Assembly (NCBI GenBank): GCA_022822275.1
Contig: JAJEBZ010000241.1
Location: forward strand, 1-44,904
Length of the DNA stretch: 44,904 bases
Direction: 5' to 3'
Origin: Candidatus Poribacteria bacterium
Lineage (GTDB): Bacteria > Poribacteria > WGA-4E > WGA-3G
Under the pieces are notes generated by a model, which was given only the letters and a program-made list of their open reading frames with translations, did no database searches and was not told the DNA's origin. Numbering within the stretch: the stretch's first letter is position 1; each line of letters opens with the position of its first letter. The position numbers were made by a program, and so were the translations under genes. Shown here one piece after another: positions 16,622 to 25,622 of the stretch.

Positions 16622-18328
16622 TTAACCATTCAATAATTCACGGGCATGAGCGAGACCGACTTCAGTCTCTTTTCCGCCGTGCATACGAGCAATTTCCGTC
16701 ACGCGTTCTACATCATTTAACGATTTAGCAGTTATCAAAGTTTTTTCTGCCATGACCTTTTTTTCAACCATAAAATGTCTATCTGCAAAACGGGCAATCT
16801 GTGGTAAGTGTGTGATACAAATTACCTGTGCAGTTTGAGAGAGTTCTTTCAGTTTCTTCCCTACAACATCAGCGATTTTACCACCTATACCGCTATCAAT
16901 CTCATCAAAAAGTACTGTTGGAATGTTGTCTACTTGAACCAAAACTGTTTTAAGTGCCAGCATGACACGGGAGATCTCACCGCCAGATGCAATTCTTGCC
17001 AATGGACGCAACTCTGATCCTACATTCGGGGCAATCAAGAATTCAACTTTATCCATTCCATTTTCACGCAGAACGTACCGTTTTCCATCAATGAGTAGCA
17101 ATCCATTTGTATCTTCAATCGGTTTAACAGACGTATAAAATTCTGCTTTCTCCATCCCCAATTCTTGAAGTTCTTTTTCAACTAACTTTGACAATCTTTC
17201 TGCTACGACTTTACGTTTGTTAGACAGTGCAATGCATAACTCGCGTGCTACCTGTTTCATTTCCCGAATTTGGGTTTGAAGCAATTCTATTTTTTCTGAA
17301 CCGAGCTCAATATTCTCTAATTTATCTTCTGCCTCCGCTTGATATTCTAACATATCTGAAATAGTGTTTCCATATCGCCGCTTGAATTTAGAAATAAGGT
17401 CAAGCCGATCAGATACTTCTGCAAGACGCGCTGGATTAAATTCCACTGATTCCGCGTATTGAATTATCAGTGATGATATATCTTCAAGTTCATATAACGA
17501 TGAATCTAATCTTTCACTCAATTCAGATAAACCGCTATCAATTTCAGATAGTTTTGCGACTGTTTTTGCTGCATCTCTAAGGTTTTGTAATACTGAAACA
17601 CTACTGGGTGAACCGATGCTTCCTACATCTGCTTGTGAATCACCATCCAGTTGTTCATACACAAGATTAGCAGACTCATACAATTCTTCTGCGTTGTTAA
17701 GGATACCGATTTCCGCTGTCAATTCTTCCTCTTCTCCCGCTCTGAGATTAGCTGAGACAAGTTCCTTAACCTCAAATTCAAGCAATTCCTTTTCACGTTC
17801 AGAAGTCCTTAATGTATGTAAAAGTGTATCAATTTCCCTTTGTAAATCGAGTAAATTATGATAATTATCACTTACCTGTTTACGTTCTTCATCAGTCTCA
17901 CCAAAATCATCTAATAGTTCCAAATGTGTATCTATATTAAATAATGATTGATGTTCGTGTTGTCCATGGATATCAACTAAGAGTGAACCAATTTCTTCAA
18001 GTGTCTTTAAGTTTGCTAATTCTCCGTTGATGCGGCAACGACTTCTACCGTTTGAGTTGATGTGTCTTGATAGTAATAGACTATCATCGGTGTCAGTATC
18101 AATTGGAATCGGTATAGATGGAAAAACACCTATTTCAACCGAGGCTGCGTCAGTACCTTCTCGTACAATATCTGCAGAGGTTCGTTCACCTAAAACCAAA
18201 GCGATTGATTTGAGGATAACGGATTTTCCGGCTCCTGTCTCACCAGTAAAAATGTTTAATCCAGGTGATAGTTCCAATTCCAATTCGTCAATCAGGGCAA
18301 TGTTGCGGATAGAGAGTGTTTCTATCAC
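16622..18328 (-). CDS. recN: DNA repair protein RecN
   Basis: 568-aa SMC-like ATPase for double-strand-break repair. Walker A is GETGAGKS at residues 29-36; long coiled-coil arms fill the middle, and the C-terminal head has the ABC signature region LARIASGGEISRVMLALK and Walker B VLFDEIDSGIGG. The start codon is GTG at 18328, with AAAGGAAAG just upstream; the next residues IETLSIRNIALIDELELEL are the usual RecN beginning. It follows nadK by 29 bp, a common arrangement in bacteria. Confidence 0.95.
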   Translation of the reverse strand: MIETLSIRNIALIDELELELSPGLNIFTGETGAGKSVILKSIALVLGERTSADIVREGTDAASVEIGVFPSIPIPIDTDTDDSLLLSRHINSNGRSRCRINGELANLKTLEEIGSLLVDIHGQHEHQSLFNIDTHLELLDDFGETDEERKQVSDNYHNLLDLQREIDTLLHTLRTSEREKELLEFEVKELVSANLRAGEEEELTAEIGILNNAEELYESANLVYEQLDGDSQADVGSIGSPSSVSVLQNLRDAAKTVAKLSEIDSGLSELSERLDSSLYELEDISSLIIQYAESVEFNPARLAEVSDRLDLISKFKRRYGNTISDMLEYQAEAEDKLENIELGSEKIELLQTQIREMKQVARELCIALSNKRKVVAERLSKLVEKELQELGMEKAEFYTSVKPIEDTNGLLLIDGKRYVLRENGMDKVEFLIAPNVGSELRPLARIASGGEISRVMLALKTVLVQVDNIPTVLFDEIDSGIGGKIADVVGKKLKELSQTAQVICITHLPQIARFADRHFMVEKKVMAEKTLITAKSLNDVERVTEIARMHGGKETEVGLAHARELLNG

Positions 18329-18357
18329 GGGTCTTTCCTTTGGTCACCTAACAATTT

Positions 18358-19221
18358 TTATTTTATTCTTTCACCTAACATTAGTTTTTCACGTAATGCT
18401 TTGTAGTAGCTATGACTTCTTGAACGGATCAGTTGAATTGTGCGTTTTGCTTTCCGTACTCTTATTTCAGCTTCCCTTGTCAATGTATGGGTTTCACGCA
18501 CGCCGTCAATAGACAGGTCAAGACTTTCATAAGTAGAGTGCATCTCAACCTTTATCTCCGCATCCCCATGAGCAATAAAAGGCCGTACAGTAAGGCTATG
18601 GGGTGCGATAGGTGTAAGCAAGATTGCTTCTAACTGCGGTGCTACAATCGTTCCTCCGCAAGATAGCGAATAAGCTGTTGACCCACTTGGCGTTGCAATA
18701 ATCAAGCCATCAGCATTATAGGGTATAAACAGTTCGCCATCAACATAAGCGTTCAACTCAATCAGTCGTGTATAGTGCCGTATAACGACATCGTTCAGTG
18801 CATAAGCATGAAATGGAGAAGCACTCTGACTGTCCACGAATACATCCAGCATCATTCTATGCTCAATACGATATTCACCTTTCAATGTAGCGATCAAAGT
18901 CGGTTTTAATTCATCCAAAGATGCGTCGGTTAGAAATCCCAAATGCCCTAAATTAATAGCAAGGATAGGGACTTTTTCGATATTTGGTGTATGTGCTGCA
19001 CTTAAAAGCGTTCCATCGCCGCCAAGAACAAGCACAAAATCAACCATCTCAACCATTTGTGAGATGCCTACGCCGGTTAGTGGAAAACCAAGGTCTGTTG
19101 CCTGTTCATCAGGAACTATTGGAACAACATTTTGTTTCTTTAGCAACTGTGAAACATCAGCAACTACTTGTGGTGCCTGTTCTTTCGTGGTATTAACAAA
19201 GAAACCGACCTTTTTCGTCAT
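18358..19221 (-). CDS. nadK: NAD kinase
   Basis: 287-aa ATP/polyphosphate-dependent NAD kinase making NADP. The diagnostic GGDG is at residues 67-70 (LGGDGTLLSAAH), with the NE/D-type motif in YALNDVVI and the Gly-rich IIATPSGSTAYSLSCGGTIVAP further on. ATG 19221 is chosen because AAGGAGA lies 6 nt upstream and because ATGA there overlaps the stop codon of the preceding gene, indicating translational coupling. An in-frame extension up to 19284 would run inside that gene. Confidence 0.95.
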   Translation of the reverse strand: MTKKVGFFVNTTKEQAPQVVADVSQLLKKQNVVPIVPDEQATDLGFPLTGVGISQMVEMVDFVLVLGGDGTLLSAAHTPNIEKVPILAINLGHLGFLTDASLDELKPTLIATLKGEYRIEHRMMLDVFVDSQSASPFHAYALNDVVIRHYTRLIELNAYVDGELFIPYNADGLIIATPSGSTAYSLSCGGTIVAPQLEAILLTPIAPHSLTVRPFIAHGDAEIKVEMHSTYESLDLSIDGVRETHTLTREAEIRVRKAKRTIQLIRSRSHSYYKALREKLMLGERIK

Positions 19222-20216
19222 CCAGTCTCCTTCTCTAATCTCAAAAACCCTAAAATTACTACACAACCCACAAGAAACACGCACAATGTAATCAGAAAAT
19301 TCATATCTAATTGCGGAAGTAAGTGAGCAGTATCATACCGTTTTTCGCCAACCGCTACAGATGCGCGAAACGGCCACAAACCGTATAAAGAACCCATCAT
19401 TAACCCTATTAAAAAAGCGATTGTTAGATTGCGGTAACGTTTCAGTAGAAAGTTCAACAACCTTGTGAAAGCCAACAAACCAAATAAACAGCCAGCTGTA
19501 AAAACTGCAAGTATCATTAGGTTGCCTACAAAAACTGTACTTGTTTCTCCTCTGAATATCACTGGAACTTCATTTATAAAATCCTTAATCGCGGTTAACA
19601 GTGGAAAGTAAACACCGAATGCAAGCAATAGAAACGAACCACTGACACCGGGCAAAATCATTGCTGAAATCGCCAGTGCACCGCATACAAAATAGACAGC
19701 AATTGTTACAATAGATATTTCTATTCCATTTTCTGAAACCGTTGTTGAACCTGCAGCAGATTTTTTGAGTTCTTCCGCAATTACTATCAATACAACCGCT
19801 ACAAGCAATGATAACAGTTCACGCCAACTAAAACCCTTTAGCATACGTAAGGGAATTAATATAGATGTTAAAACCAAACCGAAAAAGAAACCGTAAGTCG
19901 CATCATGGTGAGAGTCCAATAGAAATACAATCAGTTTTGATGATACCAGTACTGCGGCGACTGCACCAATACCTAATATCAACAAAAAATAAAAGTCAAT
20001 ACGTTGTAACTCTGCTTGAAATTCCGATAATGTTCTTTTTCTAAAAGTAAAAATGCTAAGAAATCGCTTTACTGTTGATGTTCCGATGTTGTGTAATGCT
20101 GCAATTAATCGTTCATATATACCCAAGACAAGTGCAAGCGTGCCACCACTCATACCCGGTATTATGTTAGCAATTCCTATCAGGAAGCCGTTAGTAAAGT
20201 GGCGGATGGTTTTCAT
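19218..20216 (-). CDS. DUF368-family polytopic membrane protein
   Basis: 332-aa membrane protein of the DUF368 family. The signature near the N-terminus is GFLIGIANIIPGMSGGTLALVLGIYERLI, and a second related repeat is AISAMILPGVSGSFLLLAFGVYFPLLTA. Around eight to nine hydrophobic segments are visible. Members of this family have been linked to undecaprenyl-phosphate recycling at the membrane, which would suit an envelope role, but nothing in this sequence proves it. I start at ATG 20216; an in-frame TTG at 20240 would add MKIALLLF. Neither has a clear ribosome-binding site. It heads the block that runs to zapA. Confidence 0.88.
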   Translation of the reverse strand: MKTIRHFTNGFLIGIANIIPGMSGGTLALVLGIYERLIAALHNIGTSTVKRFLSIFTFRKRTLSEFQAELQRIDFYFLLILGIGAVAAVLVSSKLIVFLLDSHHDATYGFFFGLVLTSILIPLRMLKGFSWRELLSLLVAVVLIVIAEELKKSAAGSTTVSENGIEISIVTIAVYFVCGALAISAMILPGVSGSFLLLAFGVYFPLLTAIKDFINEVPVIFRGETSTVFVGNLMILAVFTAGCLFGLLAFTRLLNFLLKRYRNLTIAFLIGLMMGSLYGLWPFRASVAVGEKRYDTAHLLPQLDMNFLITLCVFLVGCVVILGFLRLEKETG

Positions 20217-20269
20217 AAATAAAAGTAGCGCGATTTTCAACTTTTAGTATTTGATATAATCTGTCAAGA

Positions 20270-20298
20270 ATTATACTATATAACTAAAACTATGTCAA
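20270..20298 (-). promoter_or_regulatory. Consensus sigma-70 promoter of the DUF368-nadK-recN block
   Basis: Minus strand: TTGACA (20298-20293), 17-bp spacer, TATAAT (20275-20270), an exact consensus promoter. It probably drives the closely spaced DUF368, nadK, recN and oxidoreductase genes and perhaps aroE and zapA. Confidence 0.85.
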
Positions 20299-21009
20299 AC
20301 GTAATAAATATAAGGAAGTATGTAAATATTTTGCATTACCCATGTTATTTTTTTGTTGGGAGGGGTTTTCAACCTCGCTTTTCCCTGACTACAGGAGCAT
20401 CATATCATTAGCGTATGTGATATTGAATGTTTCCGGTTGTGTATTCTGTCCTAATCGTGGATATTTTAGTTGTTTTTTTCTTGATTTTTGCATTTTTTTC
20501 ATAAGTATTCTCGATCGTGTCGTGGTATGGGTTTATGAAGGTTTTATGAATTTATGGAATTTCGAAAAAAACAACTAAATGGGTTTTTTGTCGTTTTTTT
20601 GAAGTGTATTTTTGTTTTGATTTGTCTGTCAAAGACGACATGGTTCATGCCAAAAACTTTACACATCGGATATAAGGAATTATTTCAAAAAAGTTGGATA
20701 GACACACATTTCACAGATATAACATGAGAATATAAGCTATAGTTTACATGTGTTGATTGTAAATAAATGGATTACATGATATTGATGCTTAATATCAATA
20801 TATAAAAATAATAATGAGTCTCAATATCATATATATGATTTGGCATTTTGTGTTACAATTATTTTCATTCGTTATTCAATCATAAAAATTTCTATTTTGT
20901 AAGCTTGCAATCAAAAATTTTCTCCACAATTTTATCGACTTTTCACTTTGATTATATGATACAATAAGGAGGTATTGTACTATAACCTAACACAAAAAGG
21001 CAAATATAG
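20299..21009. other. Long AT-rich intergenic region, no gene supported
   Basis: About 710 bp without a convincing reading frame. It holds a solo repeat end (CAAAAACTTTACACA, 20651-20665), a T-rich stretch near 20460-20620, and a small inverted repeat TGATATT/AATATCA near 20777-20797. A 78-codon plus-strand frame at 20342 is rich in Phe and Cys and has no ribosome-binding site, so it looks like noise. A possible -10 (TACAAT, 20960-20965) lies before the nucleoside hydrolase. Confidence 0.5.
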
Positions 21010-21927
21010 ATGAACTTCCCAATCTTGTCTGAATCCAGACGTATAGAGATGTTACAACCACCAGAAGTACCTGTGCGGATGGTCCTTGACACTGATACTT
21101 ACAATGAAATTGATGACCAGTTTGCAGTCGTGCACGCTATACTCTCCCCTGAACAACTAAACCTTGAAGCAATATATGCTGCCCCGTTCCACAACAATCG
21201 GTCTTCAAATCCTGAAGATGGTATGGAAAAGAGTTTTGATGAGATTATTAGGCTATTGAACTATCTTGATGTCAAGTCAGATGGATTTGCTTTTAAAGGT
21301 TCAAGGGCATTTTTATCGGATGGTGATACTCCACAACAAAGTGGAGCAGCAAGTGATATGATTGAACGATCAAAAGCATCTACTGACGAACCACTCTATG
21401 TAGTTGCAGTTGGTGCGATTACGAATGTTGCTTCAGCAATTCTTCTTGAACCTGAAATCATCAAGAATATAGTTGTGGTATGGCTTGGTGGGAACCCTCT
21501 GTATTGGTCTCATACACGAGAATTTAACCTTGCACAAGATATTCATGCAGCAAGAGTGGTTTTTAACTCTGGCGTACCGTTAGTTCATCTGCCCGCACGT
21601 GGTGTGGTTTCTCACCTTCTTACAACTGTTTCAGAAATGGAACGTTATGTTCAAGGACAAGGGAAAATTGGTGATTATCTTGTTAAGATCTTTAAGGACT
21701 ATCACAAGGAGCACTTTGCGTGGTCAAAGGTTATTTGGGATATATCAGCAACAGCTTATCTCGTCAATAGCAGTTGGGTACCGACTGAATTAGTGCATAG
21801 TCCAATATTGACAGATTATCCATCTTGGAGTTTTGACAACAGTAGACATTTTATTCGGACTGCATCAAGTGTTAACCGTGATGCTATTTTTGGAGATTTA
21901 TTTAAGAAGTTACAAAATGCCAAATAG
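21010..21927 (+). CDS. Nucleoside hydrolase (inosine-uridine type)
   Basis: 305-aa member of the inosine/uridine-preferring nucleoside hydrolase family, which splits ribonucleosides into base and ribose. The calcium-binding N-terminal motif DTDTYNEIDDQFAV (residues 27-40) matches the family's DxDxxxDD pattern, and VVAVGAITNVASAI and EFNLAQDIHAARVVF are further family blocks. Asn in TYNEIDD, where many members have Pro or Gly, is a small deviation. The start is preceded by a stop in frame, so ATG 21010 is the only choice; AAAAAGG lies 9 nt upstream. Substrate is unknown. A BMP-type nucleoside-binding protein lies at the far end of the window but is not linked. Confidence 0.88.
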   Translation: MNFPILSESRRIEMLQPPEVPVRMVLDTDTYNEIDDQFAVVHAILSPEQLNLEAIYAAPFHNNRSSNPEDGMEKSFDEIIRLLNYLDVKSDGFAFKGSRAFLSDGDTPQQSGAASDMIERSKASTDEPLYVVAVGAITNVASAILLEPEIIKNIVVVWLGGNPLYWSHTREFNLAQDIHAARVVFNSGVPLVHLPARGVVSHLLTTVSEMERYVQGQGKIGDYLVKIFKDYHKEHFAWSKVIWDISATAYLVNSSWVPTELVHSPILTDYPSWSFDNSRHFIRTASSVNRDAIFGDLFKKLQNAK

Positions 21928-22065
21928 GGGCATTTTATACCCTATTAACGGGATCTGTATTGGGAGGTGCGGTTTCCTAACCAATTCAGAATACCGTACG
22001 CGTATTCTGACATACCCATAAGCGTCAATTTAGTGTGTCCTTTAATAAGATTTGACCTATTCTTA

Positions 22066-22093
22066 TGTAGCACAAACTTTTAGTTTGGGTTTC
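22066..22093 (+). repeat. TGTAGCACAAAC dispersed repeat, copy 2
   Basis: It matches 9989-10016 at 26 of 28 positions, and lies within the composite foldback element. Confidence 0.6.
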
Positions 22094-22102
22094 CGTTCGA
22101 GT

Positions 22103-22227
22103 CCGCAAACTAAATGAAGATTAAGTTATTAATTCGGTAATGTTCGGGCGGGGGAACCCCGCCCCTACGGTCGTTTTTTTCTTTTGGATTACCGAAATAT
22201 TTATTTAAACTTCATAAAGTTTGCGGT
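22103..22227. repeat. Nested inverted repeat with GC-rich hairpin core
   Basis: Arms of about 38 bp, beginning CCGCAAACT and ending TTCGGTAAT, are inverted around a centre at about 22165; the arms diverge at about a quarter of positions. The core is a GC hairpin: GGGCGGGG (22146-22153), a 3-nt loop and CCCCGCCC (22157-22164), followed by CTACGGTCG and a T tract (22174-22180). On the plus strand the core could terminate transcription of the nucleoside hydrolase. Confidence 0.55.
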
Positions 22228-22363
22228 ACAAAGAGAGTTCTGCGATCTTATAAGTCCGATAATCCTGATTCAGACGCGTCTGGTGCGCGGCGAAACCGCA
22301 CCTACCGTCGGAAAAAGATAAATCCCGTTAATTTGGTATTACTTCTTTATACCGTGTAGTATT

Positions 22364-22720
22364 ATGAAAATCATTGAAGAAAGAGAAGCGTGGATTCACA
22401 CCCACTTCATCGTAGATAGTTATTTCATTACGGAACAGGAGCGTAGGCAAATAACTATCACCATTGAGCCGGAGTTAATGCATTTAGGAATATGGTATGG
22501 ATTGGCTTTTATTATAGCACCGTCCAAACATTCCGCAATCATTGTGTTGGAATGTATTCCATTTGATAACGTAAAGTCGGTTGTGAAGGATTTAATCAAT
22601 GAGACAATAAAGGATTTTCCTGTCCGACACCCGGACCAACGGAATGTGGTTACCAACATTTCTGTTACAAACGAGGAATCAGATTCACCAAACGTCAGTG
22701 ACCAAGTCCAGGAGCAGTAA
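22364..22720 (+). CDS. Hypothetical protein, 118 aa
   Basis: I do not recognise this protein. The predicted product has alternating hydrophobic and charged segments (RRQITITIEPELMHLGIW, SAIIVLECIPFDNVKSVV, DLINETIKDF) suggesting a small alpha/beta fold, and a polar, probably disordered C-terminus rich in Asn, Ser and Gln. There is no signal peptide or membrane segment. No clear ribosome-binding site precedes ATG 22364, which lies 25 bp after the composite foldback element. Its last 26 bp overlap the convergent enolase-superfamily gene. A competing minus-strand frame over the same DNA looks less protein-like. Confidence 0.45.
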   Translation: MKIIEEREAWIHTHFIVDSYFITEQERRQITITIEPELMHLGIWYGLAFIIAPSKHSAIIVLECIPFDNVKSVVKDLINETIKDFPVRHPDQRNVVTNISVTNEESDSPNVSDQVQEQ

Positions 22721-24047
22721 GTATTTGTGTTCCTACAGTACCATCTGTAATTTTGAATATTTCCGGATATGCATCTCGCCACCCGTCATTTGCGGATGGG
22801 CAAAATTGACGGGCATTTCCTTCAATAGCAGTAACCCCGTGAATACGCGCAGCAAGTCCCGCAGAATGTAAAAATGATGCGCCTGGGCAGGTCAAATCTT
22901 GTACAGCAAGGAACATACCAAATTCTTGTGCTGCTGCACCCATCAGCAATGCCTGTGATTGCCCCTTACACGCCTTTAAAGCAACACCAGAATATCCCTG
23001 ATCGCGTGCTAATAGCAACGTCTCAAAATCAGTAAGTGATTCATCAATCACAACTGGTTTTATCTCAGCTGCTTTGTGCATCTTGTTTTCTGGGTGGGCT
23101 TCAAGGTTGCGATCTGTTGGTTGCTCAATATAAGCCAGGCGGTTGAATGCTTTAGGTTCTTCTTCTTGAATGCGGTGTAGAAATTCCAATAGATATTCCA
23201 CATTTTGACATGTCTCATTGAAATCTGCGGAGTAATACCATGTGTTGACCCCTCTCCATGCTTGTGTCTCTGCTGTGATCTTGTCTATATCAAGAACGCG
23301 GGACACATCCCATTCAAGATCGTCACCGTTTAGTTTTATCTTCAGATGTGTCAAACCATCAGCGATGATCCACTCAGAAAGGGTTTCGGGTAATCCATCA
23401 TTAAGTCGTTCAGAGATATCCGTGTCTGTGAGAGGATCTAATGCACCAATCAGGTGATAGATTGGCATGTTAGGTTTTGGATGGCGAGATGTATATTGGT
23501 CAAGGTATTTTCCTGTAAACTGATTATCTAAGAAATGTGAGAGATCTCTTTGGACATAATCTTCGTCCAATCCGTTGTAACTGTTTATTCCGTTTGCTTT
23601 TCCAAATGCATCGTGTATTGCTGCGTCGATCGGACTTGTTGTGACGACAGTACACAGTTTAGGGATTGGTGTAGAGAGTTCCATTGTTTGAGATAATTCG
23701 TCTGCGATTTGTAAGAATTGAGGTTCAAGTATCTCAGAGAATTCGAGCGGATGTGCTGTAAGGGTGCATGTCCGTGTCGTTTCAACTGCTATTTCAGCAA
23801 TGTTTATCATAGCAGAAAGGCTTTGTTCAAATGGTACAAAGCGCGGTGGAAATGCCCAAACATTTCCAAGGGGCATTGAACCTTTACCTTCTGCTTCGTG
23901 ACCACTTAATGTTTGCACCTGTATGCGAACATTAAAAAGTACACAGTGATCTGTTGGGACTCCACCAAACTTTAGCGGAGTACGGTATTGATGTTTTTCA
24001 AAATCGTATTGAACATCAAGTATTCGTATATCTGTAGGTTTTGGCAT
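22695..24047 (-). CDS. Enolase-superfamily enzyme (mandelate racemase/muconate lactonizing type)
   Basis: 450-aa enzyme of the mandelate racemase/muconate lactonizing group, which abstracts a proton alpha to a carboxylate with Mg2+. Catalytic elements run in order along the barrel: KIKL after GLTH (KxK motif), the metal ligands in YYSADFNE, AYIEQPTDR and VVIDESLTDF, and the second-half Lys in VALKACKGQSQ. The N-terminal capping domain covers roughly residues 1-150. It is longer than most members (360-400 aa). The substrate cannot be read from the sequence; sugar acids or dipeptides are the usual choices. No ribosome-binding site is evident. The gene lies 340 bp downstream of a Gfo/Idh/MocA oxidoreductase on the same strand, an arrangement consistent with carbohydrate breakdown. 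Confidence 0.85.
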   Translation of the reverse strand: MPKPTDIRILDVQYDFEKHQYRTPLKFGGVPTDHCVLFNVRIQVQTLSGHEAEGKGSMPLGNVWAFPPRFVPFEQSLSAMINIAEIAVETTRTCTLTAHPLEFSEILEPQFLQIADELSQTMELSTPIPKLCTVVTTSPIDAAIHDAFGKANGINSYNGLDEDYVQRDLSHFLDNQFTGKYLDQYTSRHPKPNMPIYHLIGALDPLTDTDISERLNDGLPETLSEWIIADGLTHLKIKLNGDDLEWDVSRVLDIDKITAETQAWRGVNTWYYSADFNETCQNVEYLLEFLHRIQEEEPKAFNRLAYIEQPTDRNLEAHPENKMHKAAEIKPVVIDESLTDFETLLLARDQGYSGVALKACKGQSQALLMGAAAQEFGMFLAVQDLTCPGASFLHSAGLAARIHGVTAIEGNARQFCPSANDGWRDAYPEIFKITDGTVGTQILTAPGLGH

Positions 24048-24131
24048 AATTTGTATATTTATGTAGAGAAATTAACTTTGTATGAATTTCTTATTTTGTT
24101 ATAGTGGAATCTATAATTACTTGCACACATT

Positions 24132-24193
24132 TGTAGCGTCCACTTTCCAGTTTGTGTACACACTACTGCACAAACTGGAAAGTTTGTGCTACA
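24132..24193. repeat. Palindromic repeat of the TGTAGCACAAAC family
   Basis: Perfect 15-bp arms ACTTTCCAGTTTGTG (24142-24156) and CACAAACTGGAAAGT (24169-24183) are extended by the outer pairs TGTAGC (24132-24137) and GCTACA (24188-24193). Read on the minus strand it begins TGTAGCACAAACTTT, the same as copies 1 and 2. It lies in the 340-bp gap between two minus-strand genes; the rest of the gap (24194-24387) is AT-rich and holds nothing I can name. Confidence 0.65.
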
Positions 24194-24387
24194 GCACAGT
24201 CCGATGGTTTAGGTATAACGTACCAAAAGTGTGCGTATATTTTTGGATTTCACTATAAATAGTTTAAGGGTGAAAATATATATCTTAAAATAGATTATCA
24301 CCGAGTATTGCAGCATTGAATTAATAATGTCTGTAATCGGTCTAATCCAATATGACAGATATTCCACCCTTATTGTTTTACTTTTTT

Positions 24388-25560
24388 CTAATCACTTATT
24401 CCTAAATGATCGTTTATCTCTTTCTGGTATCCTTCAAGTTCACAGTTTTCTATTTCTGCGATTGTGACGGGGCGTCCCCAATAGCCGGATTCATAAGCAG
24501 CCATACAGATGGCTTCGGATCGCATTCCTTCGACTGCATCTACTTCCGGTTTTCCCCCAGTTTTTATTGCGTCAGCGAAGTATTTCAACTCAATCGCTAC
24601 AGTATCCCCAATGCCAGCTGGGAAGTAGTATTCCTTCTCTTCATCGGTGAGGCTATCGGTAAATTCTTTCATCAGATCATCATTAGAAATTGCTTCACCA
24701 CCGCGTGGGATTAATCCCCTTCCCCAGTCAAGAGCACCTTCACTTCCGTAGATTGTGTGTTGACCGAACCCGTGTGCTGGAGCGGAACCGACCCAGGTCC
24801 ATTGTGCGGTTACACCTTGTTCGAACTTAATGGTTGCTATCATTGCGTCTTCGACATCAACCGAATAACCGCCTTCACGGGCACCAGCGTTATCGTAGCG
24901 ATAAGGTTCATAAGCCTTATTTATTGCATATACTTCTTCAGCTTCTAAACCGAGTATATATCGCATCAGATCCGTAAAATGAACACCACCGTCTAATGCC
25001 CAACCGCCGCCGGCATCCATTTTAAAGTTTCGCCACCCCCATTTACCTAACGCTTCCCCCACTTCAATCCAAAAGAACATACGGGGTTCGCCAATACGTC
25101 CTTGTGCTATTGCCCAGCTGCGGGTGCGTTGAATTCTCGCTAAACGATAGTTTTCAGCGACAGAAATAATTTTGTTATTGCGATCAGCTGCTTCCATCAT
25201 CAGTTTGCATGCACGCATCGTTACACCAAAAGGTTTTTCGATAATTACATGCTTCCCTGCTTCCAATGCTGGTACAGCAAGAACATGATGAGCTCTATGC
25301 AACGCACATATATCAACGCAATCTAAATCGGGATGTTTATCAAGCATCTCATCAAGGTCTGTATATACTGCTGGTTTTGTACCACCTTGAAACTCGTATG
25401 CTTGATTTGCCCGTTGTTCAGCTCGTCCTTTTTCAATATCGCATGCAGCGATAATCTGATATTCTTTCAACTCTTTTGACCACAACTCACGATAACCATT
25501 CATGTGGGCACCGGACATTCCACCACATCCGACCAAACCCATTTTAATACGTTCCGCCAT
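24388..25560 (-). CDS. Gfo/Idh/MocA-family NAD(P)-dependent oxidoreductase
   Basis: 390-aa oxidoreductase with an N-terminal Rossmann domain (MGLVGCGGMSGAHMNGY, dinucleotide loop GCGGMS) and the family Lys in EKPFGVTMRACKLM. The C-terminal substrate domain includes GGGWALDGGVHFTDLMRYILG, with the His that typically takes part in catalysis. Members oxidise sugars or inositols, and the specificity here is unknown. ATG 25560 is chosen because the strong site AAGGAGG lies 6 nt upstream; an upstream in-frame ATG at 25590 would put that site inside the gene. It has its own consensus-like promoter and faces the OmpA-like gene divergently. Confidence 0.92.
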   Translation of the reverse strand: MAERIKMGLVGCGGMSGAHMNGYRELWSKELKEYQIIAACDIEKGRAEQRANQAYEFQGGTKPAVYTDLDEMLDKHPDLDCVDICALHRAHHVLAVPALEAGKHVIIEKPFGVTMRACKLMMEAADRNNKIISVAENYRLARIQRTRSWAIAQGRIGEPRMFFWIEVGEALGKWGWRNFKMDAGGGWALDGGVHFTDLMRYILGLEAEEVYAINKAYEPYRYDNAGAREGGYSVDVEDAMIATIKFEQGVTAQWTWVGSAPAHGFGQHTIYGSEGALDWGRGLIPRGGEAISNDDLMKEFTDSLTDEEKEYYFPAGIGDTVAIELKYFADAIKTGGKPEVDAVEGMRSEAICMAAYESGYWGRPVTIAEIENCELEGYQKEINDHLGISD

Positions 25561-25622
25561 GAAAGCCTCCTTAAAAGATATTTCCTTCATTACAATAAGG
25601 GATTACACAAGTCATAGTAGGA

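Larger units (their letters stand above)
21937..22339. repeat. Composite foldback element (~400 bp)
   Basis: The ends ATACCCTATTAACGGGAT (21937-21954) and ATCCCGTTAATTTGGTAT (22322-22339) are inverted copies with two mismatches. Just inside, AGGTGCGGTTTC (21965 onward) and GAAACCGCACCT (22292 onward) extend the inverted repeat. The same end sequence bounds the 97-bp element at 30438-30534. Nested inside are a 23-bp hairpin (CAGAATAC...GTATTCTG, 21987-22009), copy 2 of the TGTAGCACAAAC repeat, and a second long foldback (22103-22227). No transposase is encoded. Confidence 0.65.

Noticed and set aside
20833-20848. TTTGGCATTTTGTGTT as a third sigma-54 promoter
   Set aside because: TGGCAT is present, but five bases later the sequence is GTTA rather than TTGC.
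20966-20977. Perfect AAGGAGG followed by TTG upstream of the nucleoside hydrolase, as a 12-codon leader peptide ending in an ATGA overlap
   Set aside because: The TTG is only 2 nt from the site, too close, and the likely -10 box overlaps it, so the site may not be in the mRNA.
22420-22782. Minus-strand 120-codon frame opposite the small unknown gene
   Set aside because: It overlaps the well-supported enolase-superfamily gene on the same strand in another frame and is rich in Cys, Ser and Trp without pattern.
11922-24267. TATAAATAGTTTAA occurring at 11922-11935 and 24254-24267 as a repeat family
   Set aside because: A 14-bp AT-only match (one G) is expected by chance in DNA this AT-rich; flanks do not match.
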